DNA of 5,265 nucleotides, taken from contig JAUPLK010000138.1 in NCBI GenBank assembly GCA_030836925.1, positions 1-5,265 on the forward strand, written 5' to 3'. This DNA is from Pseudomonadota bacterium (GTDB taxonomy: Bacteria; Pseudomonadota; Gammaproteobacteria; Steroidobacterales; GCA-2729495). Numbering within the stretch: position 1 is the first letter of the stretch; each line of letters opens with the position of its first letter. Below, one piece after another: positions 1-5,265 of the stretch. Position numbers and translations under genes: made by a program. The notes beneath the pieces were generated by a model, which saw only the letters and a program-made list of their open reading frames with translations, made no database searches and was not told where the DNA came from.

Positions 1-1
1 C

Positions 2-361
2 GACGAGGGACTGCGCCACAACATCCGCGTCGGCGTGCAGTACCTGGAGGCCTGGCTGGGCGGGCAGGGCTGCGTGCCGCTCTATCACCTGATGGAAGAT
101 GCCGCGACGGCCGAGATCTGCCGCGCACAGATCTGGCAGTGGCTGCGACACGGTGCACATACCAGCGATGGCAGGCCTGTCAGCATCGAGCGGTTCATGA
201 GCACCCTGCAGGAGGAGTTGCAGGTGATTGCCGGCGAAATCGGTGACGAACGCTTCAGGTCGGGGCGCTTCGATATGGCTGCGGAGATGTTCGTCACGAT
301 GATCAGCCAGCCCGTGTTCGATGAATTCCTGACCCTTCCTGCCTACGCAAGACTGTCCTGA
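2..361 (+). CDS. aceB: Malate synthase A, C-terminal part (5' end outside window)
   Basis: Malate synthase condenses glyoxylate with acetyl-CoA to give malate and CoA, the second step of the glyoxylate bypass, in the cytoplasm. The frame is open from base 2 and ends at TGA 359-361, giving 119 residues of a protein that is usually about 530 long. The visible part opens with DEGLRHNIRVGVQYLEAW and contains LMEDAATAEICRAQIWQW, both close to the C-terminal domain of E. coli AceB as I recall it. The aspartate of LMED (codon 98-100) aligns, counting back from the C-terminus, with the catalytic-base aspartate of malate synthase A (about residue 447 in E. coli). The end, FLTLPAYARLS, also matches the family's usual C-terminus, so this end is intact. 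The GTG at 35 is an internal valine, not a start. The promoter and N-terminal three quarters lie outside the window. It is the first visible gene of an apparent aceBAK operon. Confidence 0.96.
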   Translation, partial: DEGLRHNIRVGVQYLEAWLGGQGCVPLYHLMEDAATAEICRAQIWQWLRHGAHTSDGRPVSIERFMSTLQEELQVIAGEIGDERFRSGRFDMAAEMFVTMISQPVFDEFLTLPAYARLS

Positions 362-378
362 CACTGAGCCAACCCGTT

Positions 379-384
379 TGAGGA
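379..384 (+). promoter_or_regulatory. Ribosome binding site of aceA
   Basis: TGAGGA lies 7 bases upstream of the ATG at 392, inside the 30 bp gap between aceB and aceA. It is a good Shine-Dalgarno match at normal spacing and supports ATG 392 as the isocitrate lyase start. No terminator or promoter is evident in this gap. Confidence 0.7.
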
Positions 385-391
385 TTCCGCC

Positions 392-1681
392 ATGAGCAAT
401 CGCAATGACGCCGACCAGCTCCGCCGCGACTGGGCAGACAGCCCGCGCTGGGCCGGCATCACCAGGCCCTATTCCGCAGAAGAAGTGGTCCGCCTGCGGG
501 GCTCCGTGCAGGTCGAGCACACGCTGGCCCGGCTCGGTGCCGAAAAGTTCTGGCGTCTGCTGCATACCGAGAAGGTGGTGTCCGCACTCGGCGCGATGAC
601 CGGCAACCAGGCGGTCGAGGAAATACAGGCCGGGCTCAAGGCGATCTATTGCTCGGGATGGCAGGTGGCCGGTGATGGCAACAGTGCCGGCGAGATGTAT
701 CCCGACCAGAGCCTGTACCCGGTCGATTCGGTGCCGAAGATGGTCGAGCGCATCAACAACGCACTGCTGCGCACCGACCAGATCCACCACATGCAGGGTG
801 ATGAACGCATCGACTGGCTCGCGCCCATCATCGCGGATGCCGAGGCCGGTTTTGGCGGCAACCTGAATGCCTTCGAGCTGACCAAGTCGCTGATCCGCGC
901 CGGCGCCGCAGCCGTGCACTTCGAAGACCAGCTCTCGTCCGCCAAGAAGTGCGGGCACATGGGTGGCAAGGTGCTGGTGCCCACGCAGGATGCGATCAAC
1001 AAGCTGGTTGCGGCACGCTTCGCTGCCGACGTGATGGGTGTGCCGACGGTGCTGGTGGCGCGCACCGATGCCGACGCGGCCAACCTGCTGCAGGCCGATT
1101 TCGACAGCCGCGATGCGCGCTTCCTGACCGGTGGTCGCACCGAGGACGGGTTCTACGAGGCGCGCGCCGGTCTCGATCAGGCCATCGATCGCGGTCTGTC
1201 CTACGCACCCTATGCGGACCTGATCTGGTGCGAGACCTCCAAACCCGACCTCGCCCAGGCCGAGCGCTTTGCAAAAGCGATCCACGCGAAATTTCCCGGC
1301 AAGCTGCTGGCCTACAACTGCTCGCCGTCCTTCAACTGGCGGGCCAACCTGCCGGTCGAGCGTCTGCGCGATTTCCGCGAGCAGCTCGCCGCCATGGGCT
1401 ATCGCTTCCAGTTCATCACGCTGGCCGGCTGGCACGCGCTCAACCTGTCGATGTTCGAGCTGGCCCGGGCCTACAAGCAGGACGGCATGTATGCCTACTC
1501 GGATATGCAGGAACGCGAGTTTGCCAACGAGGTGCACGGCTTCCGCGCGGTGCGCCACCAGGCGTTCGTCGGTACCGGCTACTTCGATGCCGTGCAGACG
1601 GTGATCTCGGGCGGCGGTTCCTCCACCACCGCGATGGCCGGAAGCACTGAAACCGAGCAGTTTCGTGCCGCCGGTCACTGA
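392..1681 (+). CDS. aceA: Isocitrate lyase
   Basis: Isocitrate lyase cleaves isocitrate to glyoxylate and succinate, the first step of the glyoxylate bypass, as a cytoplasmic Mg-dependent tetramer. The 429-residue product is close to the length of E. coli AceA (about 434). Hallmarks in order are SGWQVA (88-93), the metal-site region IADAEAGFGG (147-156), the family signature KKCGHMGGK at 185-193 with catalytic Cys187, VARTDADAA (222-230), and the substrate-binding stretch NCSPSFNW (309-316). The C-terminus has the expected GSTETEQF followed by a short extra tail. These features favour true isocitrate lyase over methylisocitrate lyase, which is shorter (about 300 residues). The start is supported by a ribosome binding site 7 bases upstream. 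It lies 30 bp after aceB and just ahead of aceK, as in the enterobacterial aceBAK operon. The gene looks intact, with no missing key residue. Confidence 0.98.
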   Translation: MSNRNDADQLRRDWADSPRWAGITRPYSAEEVVRLRGSVQVEHTLARLGAEKFWRLLHTEKVVSALGAMTGNQAVEEIQAGLKAIYCSGWQVAGDGNSAGEMYPDQSLYPVDSVPKMVERINNALLRTDQIHHMQGDERIDWLAPIIADAEAGFGGNLNAFELTKSLIRAGAAAVHFEDQLSSAKKCGHMGGKVLVPTQDAINKLVAARFAADVMGVPTVLVARTDADAANLLQADFDSRDARFLTGGRTEDGFYEARAGLDQAIDRGLSYAPYADLIWCETSKPDLAQAERFAKAIHAKFPGKLLAYNCSPSFNWRANLPVERLRDFREQLAAMGYRFQFITLAGWHALNLSMFELARAYKQDGMYAYSDMQEREFANEVHGFRAVRHQAFVGTGYFDAVQTVISGGGSSTTAMAGSTETEQFRAAGH

Positions 1682-1698
1682 AGCGACTGTGCGCAGCC

Positions 1699-3459
1699 GT
1701 GATCCGGACGAGGGCGATGGACGGCAGTAATCACGATCCTGCCGTCCATGCGCTTGCCGCACGTGCTGCAGCGGCAATCGTTGCCGCCTTCGAGGACTAC
1801 AACGACACTTTCCGCAGCATCACGCAACGTGCGCAGCGGCGCTTCGAGATGCGCGAATGGCAGCTCGGTCAGCGCGATGCGGTCGAGCGCATCGAACTCT
1901 ACGACCATCGCGTAGAACGGTGCCTGGCCGGGCTTGTCGGCATGCTGGGCCGGCATATCGCCGAAGAAGCCACCTGGGGTGCCGCGCAGGCGGAGTTTTC
2001 CCGGCTGATCGCTGATCGCCCGGACCATCAGTTTTACGCCACTTTTTTCAATTCCCTGACACGCAAGGTATTTGCCACGATCGGCGTGAATCCTGCCGTC
2101 GAGTTCGTCGCCGAGCACGATGAGCTGCAGCAGGGCAGCGTGCCGGTGGTCCAGATCAGTCTGCAGGACGGACTGACGGCGGGTCTTGAGTTCCTGCTGG
2201 CCAGCCTGCCCTGGGCCGCACAGCTTAACGATGCAACGCGCTCGGCACGGTTTGTCGCCGGGGAAATCCAGGGCGTGCTCAACATACGCGGACTGCTGCC
2301 GCAGCTCACGCATCTCGAGGTGCTCGAGCCGGTCTTTTACCGTGCCACCCGTGCGTTCGTGGTGGGCAGGATCAGCGGCGGAGACTGGAGCTTTCCGCTG
2401 GTGATCGCCTGTGCGCATCCGGAGTCCGGCATCGTTGCCGATACCGTGATGATCTCGGATTACGAGCTGCGTCCGCTGTTCGGCTTCTCGCGCTCCTATT
2501 TTCACGCCGACCTGGCGGTGGTGGAGCCAGTGGTGCGCTGGCTGTGTTCGATCATGCCTGGCAAGCCCGTCGACGAACTGTATACCGTGCTCGGCCGGGC
2601 GAAGCAGGGCAAGACCGAGCGCTATCGCAGCCTGTTCCGTCACCTGGCCGCCTCCACCGACCAGTTCCTGCATGCCGAAGGCATACCCGGCATGGTCATG
2701 GTGGTGTTCACGCTCAACTCCAGCGAGCTGGTGTTCAAGGTGATCCGCGATCACTTCGCCTACCCGAAAACCTCGTCACGCGAGGAGGTGATGGAGAAAT
2801 ACCGTTTCGTGTTCCGTCACGACCGGGTCGGGCGCCTGGTGGATGCGCAGGAGTTCCGCCGGCTGCGTTTTCCGCGTCGGCGTTTTGCACCGGAGCTGCT
2901 CGACGAGCTGCTGAACTCGGCCGCCAATACCTGCCGTCTCGACGGCGATGACCTGATCATCGACCTCTGCTATCTGGAACGCCGTCTCAAGCCCCTCGAT
3001 GTATACCTGCGCGAGGCAGAACCCGCGGCAGCGCGCCGCGCAATCCGCGACTACGGTCAGGCCATCCGTGACCTGGCGCTCAGCAATGTCTTTCCCGGTG
3101 ATCTGCTGCTGAAGAATTTTGGCGTCTCGCGTCATGGCCGGGTGATCTTCTACGACTACGACGAGTTGTGCCTGGTGACGGAATGCCGGTTCCGTGACCT
3201 GCCGGCGCCTCGCGATGACGATGACGAGCTGCGCGCCGAGCCGTGGTTCTATGTCGGCCCTGATGACGTTTTCCCCGCGCAGTTTCTCGAGTTCCTGGGT
3301 TTGCGCGGCGAGTTGCGTGATGAATTCCTGCAGTACCACGCGGCATTGCTGGACGCCGATTACTGGCGTCGGCTCAAGGCGGCGCATGCCGCAGAGGAGC
3401 ATCTCGAAATCGTGCCGTACCAGCGACGGCAGATTTCGCATATCCTAGCCGCCCCCTGA
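1699..3459 (+). CDS. aceK: Isocitrate dehydrogenase kinase/phosphatase
   Basis: AceK phosphorylates isocitrate dehydrogenase to inactivate it and also removes the phosphate, directing isocitrate to the glyoxylate bypass or the TCA cycle. From GTG 1699 the product has 586 residues (E. coli about 578). The N-terminal regulatory half contains FEDYNDTFRSITQRAQRRFE (31-50). The kinase-like half has the ATP-binding loop AEGIPGM (326-332), the ATP lysine in FKVI (Lys347), HDRVGR with Asp382 nearby, which aligns with the E. coli Asp371 linked to phosphatase activity, and the catalytic segment PGDLLLKNFG with Asp468 and Asn473, then FYDYDE with Asp486. All align with E. coli at a constant offset of 11, so both activities should be retained. 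The start is uncertain: GTG 1699 lacks a ribosome binding site, while the in-frame ATG 1717 (580 residues) has GAGG only 3 bases ahead and fits the shorter family N-terminus better. The 17 to 35 bp gap after aceA suggests co-transcription, possibly with translational coupling. Confidence 0.97.
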   Translation: MIRTRAMDGSNHDPAVHALAARAAAAIVAAFEDYNDTFRSITQRAQRRFEMREWQLGQRDAVERIELYDHRVERCLAGLVGMLGRHIAEEATWGAAQAEFSRLIADRPDHQFYATFFNSLTRKVFATIGVNPAVEFVAEHDELQQGSVPVVQISLQDGLTAGLEFLLASLPWAAQLNDATRSARFVAGEIQGVLNIRGLLPQLTHLEVLEPVFYRATRAFVVGRISGGDWSFPLVIACAHPESGIVADTVMISDYELRPLFGFSRSYFHADLAVVEPVVRWLCSIMPGKPVDELYTVLGRAKQGKTERYRSLFRHLAASTDQFLHAEGIPGMVMVVFTLNSSELVFKVIRDHFAYPKTSSREEVMEKYRFVFRHDRVGRLVDAQEFRRLRFPRRRFAPELLDELLNSAANTCRLDGDDLIIDLCYLERRLKPLDVYLREAEPAAARRAIRDYGQAIRDLALSNVFPGDLLLKNFGVSRHGRVIFYDYDELCLVTECRFRDLPAPRDDDDELRAEPWFYVGPDDVFPAQFLEFLGLRGELRDEFLQYHAALLDADYWRRLKAAHAAEEHLEIVPYQRRQISHILAAP

Positions 3460-3474
3460 CATTCGCTGGTCAGG
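3455..3474 (+). other. Short inverted repeat overlapping the aceK stop
   Basis: CCTGAC (3455-3460) and GTCAGG (3469-3474) can pair as a perfect 6 bp stem with an 8-base loop; the left arm includes the aceK stop codon TGA. No run of T follows, so it does not look like a standard intrinsic terminator. It could be a weak attenuating or mRNA-stabilising hairpin between aceK and the transporter, or chance. Confidence 0.25.
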
Positions 3475-3487
3475 TCACAAGAATTAC

Positions 3488-3492
3488 AGGAG
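3488..3492 (+). promoter_or_regulatory. Ribosome binding site of the MFS transporter gene
   Basis: AGGAG ends 7 bases before the GTG at 3500. This near-ideal Shine-Dalgarno sequence decides the GTG start for the transporter over later internal ATG codons, which would cut into the first membrane helix. Confidence 0.8.
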
Positions 3493-3499
3493 TTTCTCT

Positions 3500-4699
3500 G
3501 TGGCTGCTTCCCTGCCGCGGGATCGTCTGATCCTGCTGGTCGGCCTCATTACCTATGGAATGGGCCAGTCCCTGCTGTTTGTCATCTTTGCGCCGCTGGC
3601 CCGTCAGCTCGGCATCGAGGAATGGCAGCTCGGCTTCATCATCGCAGCCTCGAACGTCATGCTGGCATTCTCGGCGCCGCGCTGGGGTACGGCCAGCCAG
3701 TCGCTGGGCCGGCGCCGCGTTTATCTGATCGGACTGGGTGGTTACACGCTGGGCTACGCGGCGCTGGCGCTGGGTGTGCAGGCCGGGCTGTGGGGCTGGA
3801 TATCGGCAGGTCCGCTGTTCGTGCTGTTGCTGGTGTTGCGCATGGCGTATGGCATCGTCGTGGGTGGCGTCAGTCCTGCGGCTACCGCCTACATTGCCGA
3901 TACCACCGATGAAAGTTCACGCGCACAGGGCATGGCGCTGGTTGGCATGTCGGGTGGCCTGGGCACGATCCTCGGCCCGGCCTTCGGCGGTGCGCTGGCA
4001 TTCGTCAGCCCGGTTTTTCCGATGTATGCCGCGGCGTTGCTCGCTGCAGCGGCGGGTTTCTGGGCATATGCCGGGCTGCGTGAACCGGTACGCCATGTGC
4101 AGAGCGGGCCGACGGCGAAGCTGCGCGTGTTCGATCCGCGCATCCTGCCGTACCTGGTCGGCTGGTTCGTGGTTTTCGGCGTCTTCACGGGCATCCAGAC
4201 CATCACCTCGGGATTCATCGCCGATCGCTTTGGCCTGACCGAGACGGTCGAGATCCAGCAGACGATGATGGTTGCATTGCTGTCGATGGCCTTCGTGACG
4301 GTGCTGGTGCAGGCGGTTGTGCTGCAGCGCTGGAAGACCACGCCGGCAACGATGCTGAAGCTCGGCTTTGGCGTCATGGTGATCGCCCTGCTGGTGATCG
4401 CCTGGGGACCAGGTGTGCTGGCCCTGTACGTGGGCTATGCGCTGTTCGGTTTCAGTTTTGGCTTCTGTGCACCCGCATTGAATGCGGCCGGCAGTCTCAG
4501 CGTGACCGCCGGGGAGCAGGGCGCGGTGGCTGGTTTGCTTTCGGCCGCACCAACGGTCGGCATGATCTTCGGCCCGATCCTGTGCGGCCTGGTTTACAGC
4601 GTGATGCCGTCGGCACCGATGCTTGGCGGCGCCTTGCTGACTGCGCTGGTCTGGCTGTGGTTCCTGTTCATCAAGGTGCCCGATCCGCAACCGGGCTGA
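3500..4699 (+). CDS. Major facilitator superfamily transporter, DHA1 drug:H+ antiporter-like
   Basis: The 399-residue product is an inner-membrane protein with about 12 hydrophobic helices, roughly at residues 9-33, 44-60, 73-93, 104-133, 142-168, 172-193, 214-240, 253-276, 284-302, 304-333, 338-367 and 371-391. A polar central loop at 194-213 separates the two six-helix halves, and there is no cleavable signal peptide. Helix 5 carries the antiporter motif C, GLGTILGPAFGG (153-164), and helix 4 has the motif B arginine in RMAYGIVVGG (114-123). Together these point to the 12-helix DHA1 efflux group (TetA/MdtG-like). Motif A after helix 2 is degenerate: WGTASQSLGRRR (62-73) keeps Gly63, Gly70 and the arginines but has Gln67 and Ser68 where Asp and Arg are usual. 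The GTG start follows a strong ribosome binding site 40 bp after aceK, so read-through from aceBAK is possible. The last 29 bases overlap the convergent regulator gene. Substrate is unknown; export of a drug or metabolite is inferred from family only. Confidence 0.88.
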   Translation: MAASLPRDRLILLVGLITYGMGQSLLFVIFAPLARQLGIEEWQLGFIIAASNVMLAFSAPRWGTASQSLGRRRVYLIGLGGYTLGYAALALGVQAGLWGWISAGPLFVLLLVLRMAYGIVVGGVSPAATAYIADTTDESSRAQGMALVGMSGGLGTILGPAFGGALAFVSPVFPMYAAALLAAAAGFWAYAGLREPVRHVQSGPTAKLRVFDPRILPYLVGWFVVFGVFTGIQTITSGFIADRFGLTETVEIQQTMMVALLSMAFVTVLVQAVVLQRWKTTPATMLKLGFGVMVIALLVIAWGPGVLALYVGYALFGFSFGFCAPALNAAGSLSVTAGEQGAVAGLLSAAPTVGMIFGPILCGLVYSVMPSAPMLGGALLTALVWLWFLFIKVPDPQPG

Positions 4700-5265
4700 G
4701 CTGCGACAGCCGATAGCCCACGCTGCGCACCGTCTGGATGCAGTCATGATGGCCACTTGGCCGCAGCGCCATGCGCAGGCGCCGGATGTGCACATCCACC
4801 GTCCGTTCATCGACGTGCGCATTGCTGGGCCAGACCCGCGCACAGATCTGCGCACGGGTCATCGCCCGGTCCGGATGCGACATGAACAGGTTCAGCATCT
4901 TGAACTCGATCGGGCCGAGGTGAACCGTCTTGCCTGCGGCCGACAGCCGCAGGTTCAGCACATCGAGGGTCAGTCCATTGAAGTGCCGCAGCTCGCTCTT
5001 TGTTTGCGAGCGTGTCGAGCGGCGCAACACGGCCTGCACCCGGGCCAGCAATTCATGCCTGCCGAAGGGCTTTGAGATGTAATCGTCGGCGCCGGCACTC
5101 AGGCCGGCCACGCGATCGGATTCACCGGTCTTGCCGGTTACCATGATGACCGGCATCTGTGCCGTGGCTTCACTCGCCCGCCAGTGCTGCAGCAGCTGCA
5201 GACCATCCATGTCGGGCAACTGCCAGTCGAGGAGAACCAGATCCGGTTGCTGCCGGCTGGTCTCG
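4671..5265 (-). CDS. PhoB-like OmpR-family response regulator (N-terminus outside window)
   Basis: This is a two-component DNA-binding response regulator, cytoplasmic and activated by phosphorylation from a sensor kinase. The frame is open to the window edge; 197 residues are visible and about 40 N-terminal ones, including the acidic metal-binding pair, are missing. The TTG at 5217-5219 is an internal leucine, not a start. The receiver part shows the phospho-acceptor Asp in LVLLDWQLPDMDG (visible residue 13, codon 5226-5228), the switch threonine in VIMVTGK (43) and the conserved lysine in DDYISKPF (65). The winged-helix domain runs from about residue 92 to 187, with LGPIEFKMLNLFMSHP (116-131), the recognition helix around RTVDVHIRRLRMAL (154-167) and the wing TVRSVGYRLS (178-187). 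The LLDW, GPxEFK and TVDVHIRRLR stretches are closest to PhoB, the phosphate-starvation regulator, as I recall it. No kinase gene follows downstream, where phoR would normally sit, so I leave the symbol empty. The gene ends inside the convergent transporter gene. Confidence 0.93.
   Translation of the reverse strand, partial: ETSRQQPDLVLLDWQLPDMDGLQLLQHWRASEATAQMPVIMVTGKTGESDRVAGLSAGADDYISKPFGRHELLARVQAVLRRSTRSQTKSELRHFNGLTLDVLNLRLSAAGKTVHLGPIEFKMLNLFMSHPDRAMTRAQICARVWPSNAHVDERTVDVHIRRLRMALRPSGHHDCIQTVRSVGYRLSQLSPVADRAP

Noticed and set aside
949..1650. 233-codon open frame on the plus strand inside aceA
   Set aside because: It is an out-of-frame reading of isocitrate lyase. The product is Arg/Gly/Ala-rich and low in complexity, while the aceA frame carries all family motifs.
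1675..2754. 359-codon open frame on the minus strand opposite aceK
   Set aside because: It lies wholly antisense to aceA/aceK coding sequence with conserved AceK motifs on the plus strand. Its product is rich in His, Arg, Gln and Asp with no recognisable domain, typical of a shadow frame in GC-rich DNA.
2776..3441. 221-codon open frame on the minus strand opposite the 3' half of aceK
   Set aside because: It is entirely antisense to the conserved AceK kinase domain and shows no recognisable motif or convincing start site.
3468..3477. Tandem GGTCA repeat upstream of the transporter, considered as a PhoB-binding Pho box
   Set aside because: Pho boxes use 11-base direct repeats of a CTGTCAT-like half-site; here the repeat period is 5 bases and the half-site differs, so it is likely chance.
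3455..3499. Intrinsic terminator after aceK
   Set aside because: Only a 6 bp stem is present and no T-run follows it, so a terminator cannot be supported; the inverted repeat is listed only as a weak feature.
3917..4855. 312-codon open frame on the minus strand opposite the transporter and the regulator's end
   Set aside because: It is antisense to membrane-helix coding sequence and overlaps the regulator in another frame. The product is full of Arg, His, Gln and Cys without a domain, so it is a complement artefact of hydrophobic codons.
4746..5075. 109-codon plus-strand open frame opposite the response regulator
   Set aside because: The minus strand encodes well-conserved receiver and winged-helix sequence here; the plus frame has no domain.

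Overview
The window reads as chromosomal DNA of a GC-rich proteobacterium, most likely a gammaproteobacterium. The evidence is the order malate synthase A, isocitrate lyase, isocitrate dehydrogenase kinase/phosphatase (aceB-aceA-aceK), with all three products close in sequence to the enterobacterial proteins as I recall them. No tRNA, rRNA, CRISPR array, insertion sequence or phage gene was seen, and coding density is close to 100 percent.

Layout: bases 2-361 hold the last 119 codons of malate synthase A (plus strand, 5' end outside the window). After 30 bp comes a complete isocitrate lyase gene (392-1681). After a further 17 to 35 bp, depending on the start chosen, comes a complete aceK (1699 or 1717 to 3459). 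A 40 bp gap with a clear ribosome binding site leads to a 12-helix major facilitator transporter with DHA1 efflux signatures (3500-4699). On the opposite strand, a PhoB-like winged-helix response regulator (4671-5265, N-terminus outside the window) ends inside the transporter gene, giving a 29 bp tail-to-tail overlap.

How the genes work together: isocitrate lyase and malate synthase form the glyoxylate bypass, which allows growth on acetate or fatty acids without losing carbon as CO2. AceK phosphorylates and dephosphorylates isocitrate dehydrogenase and so sets the split of isocitrate between the TCA cycle and the bypass. The short same-strand gaps support one aceBAK transcript. The transporter may be a fourth gene of that transcript, but nothing in its sequence ties it to acetate or glyoxylate. 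The response regulator is convergent and so belongs to a separate transcription unit.

This is a largely ordinary metabolic region. I found no sign of an undescribed system. The points worth a second look are the transporter behind aceBAK, its degenerate motif A, the convergent overlap, the absence of a sensor kinase gene downstream of the regulator, and the uncertain aceK start.
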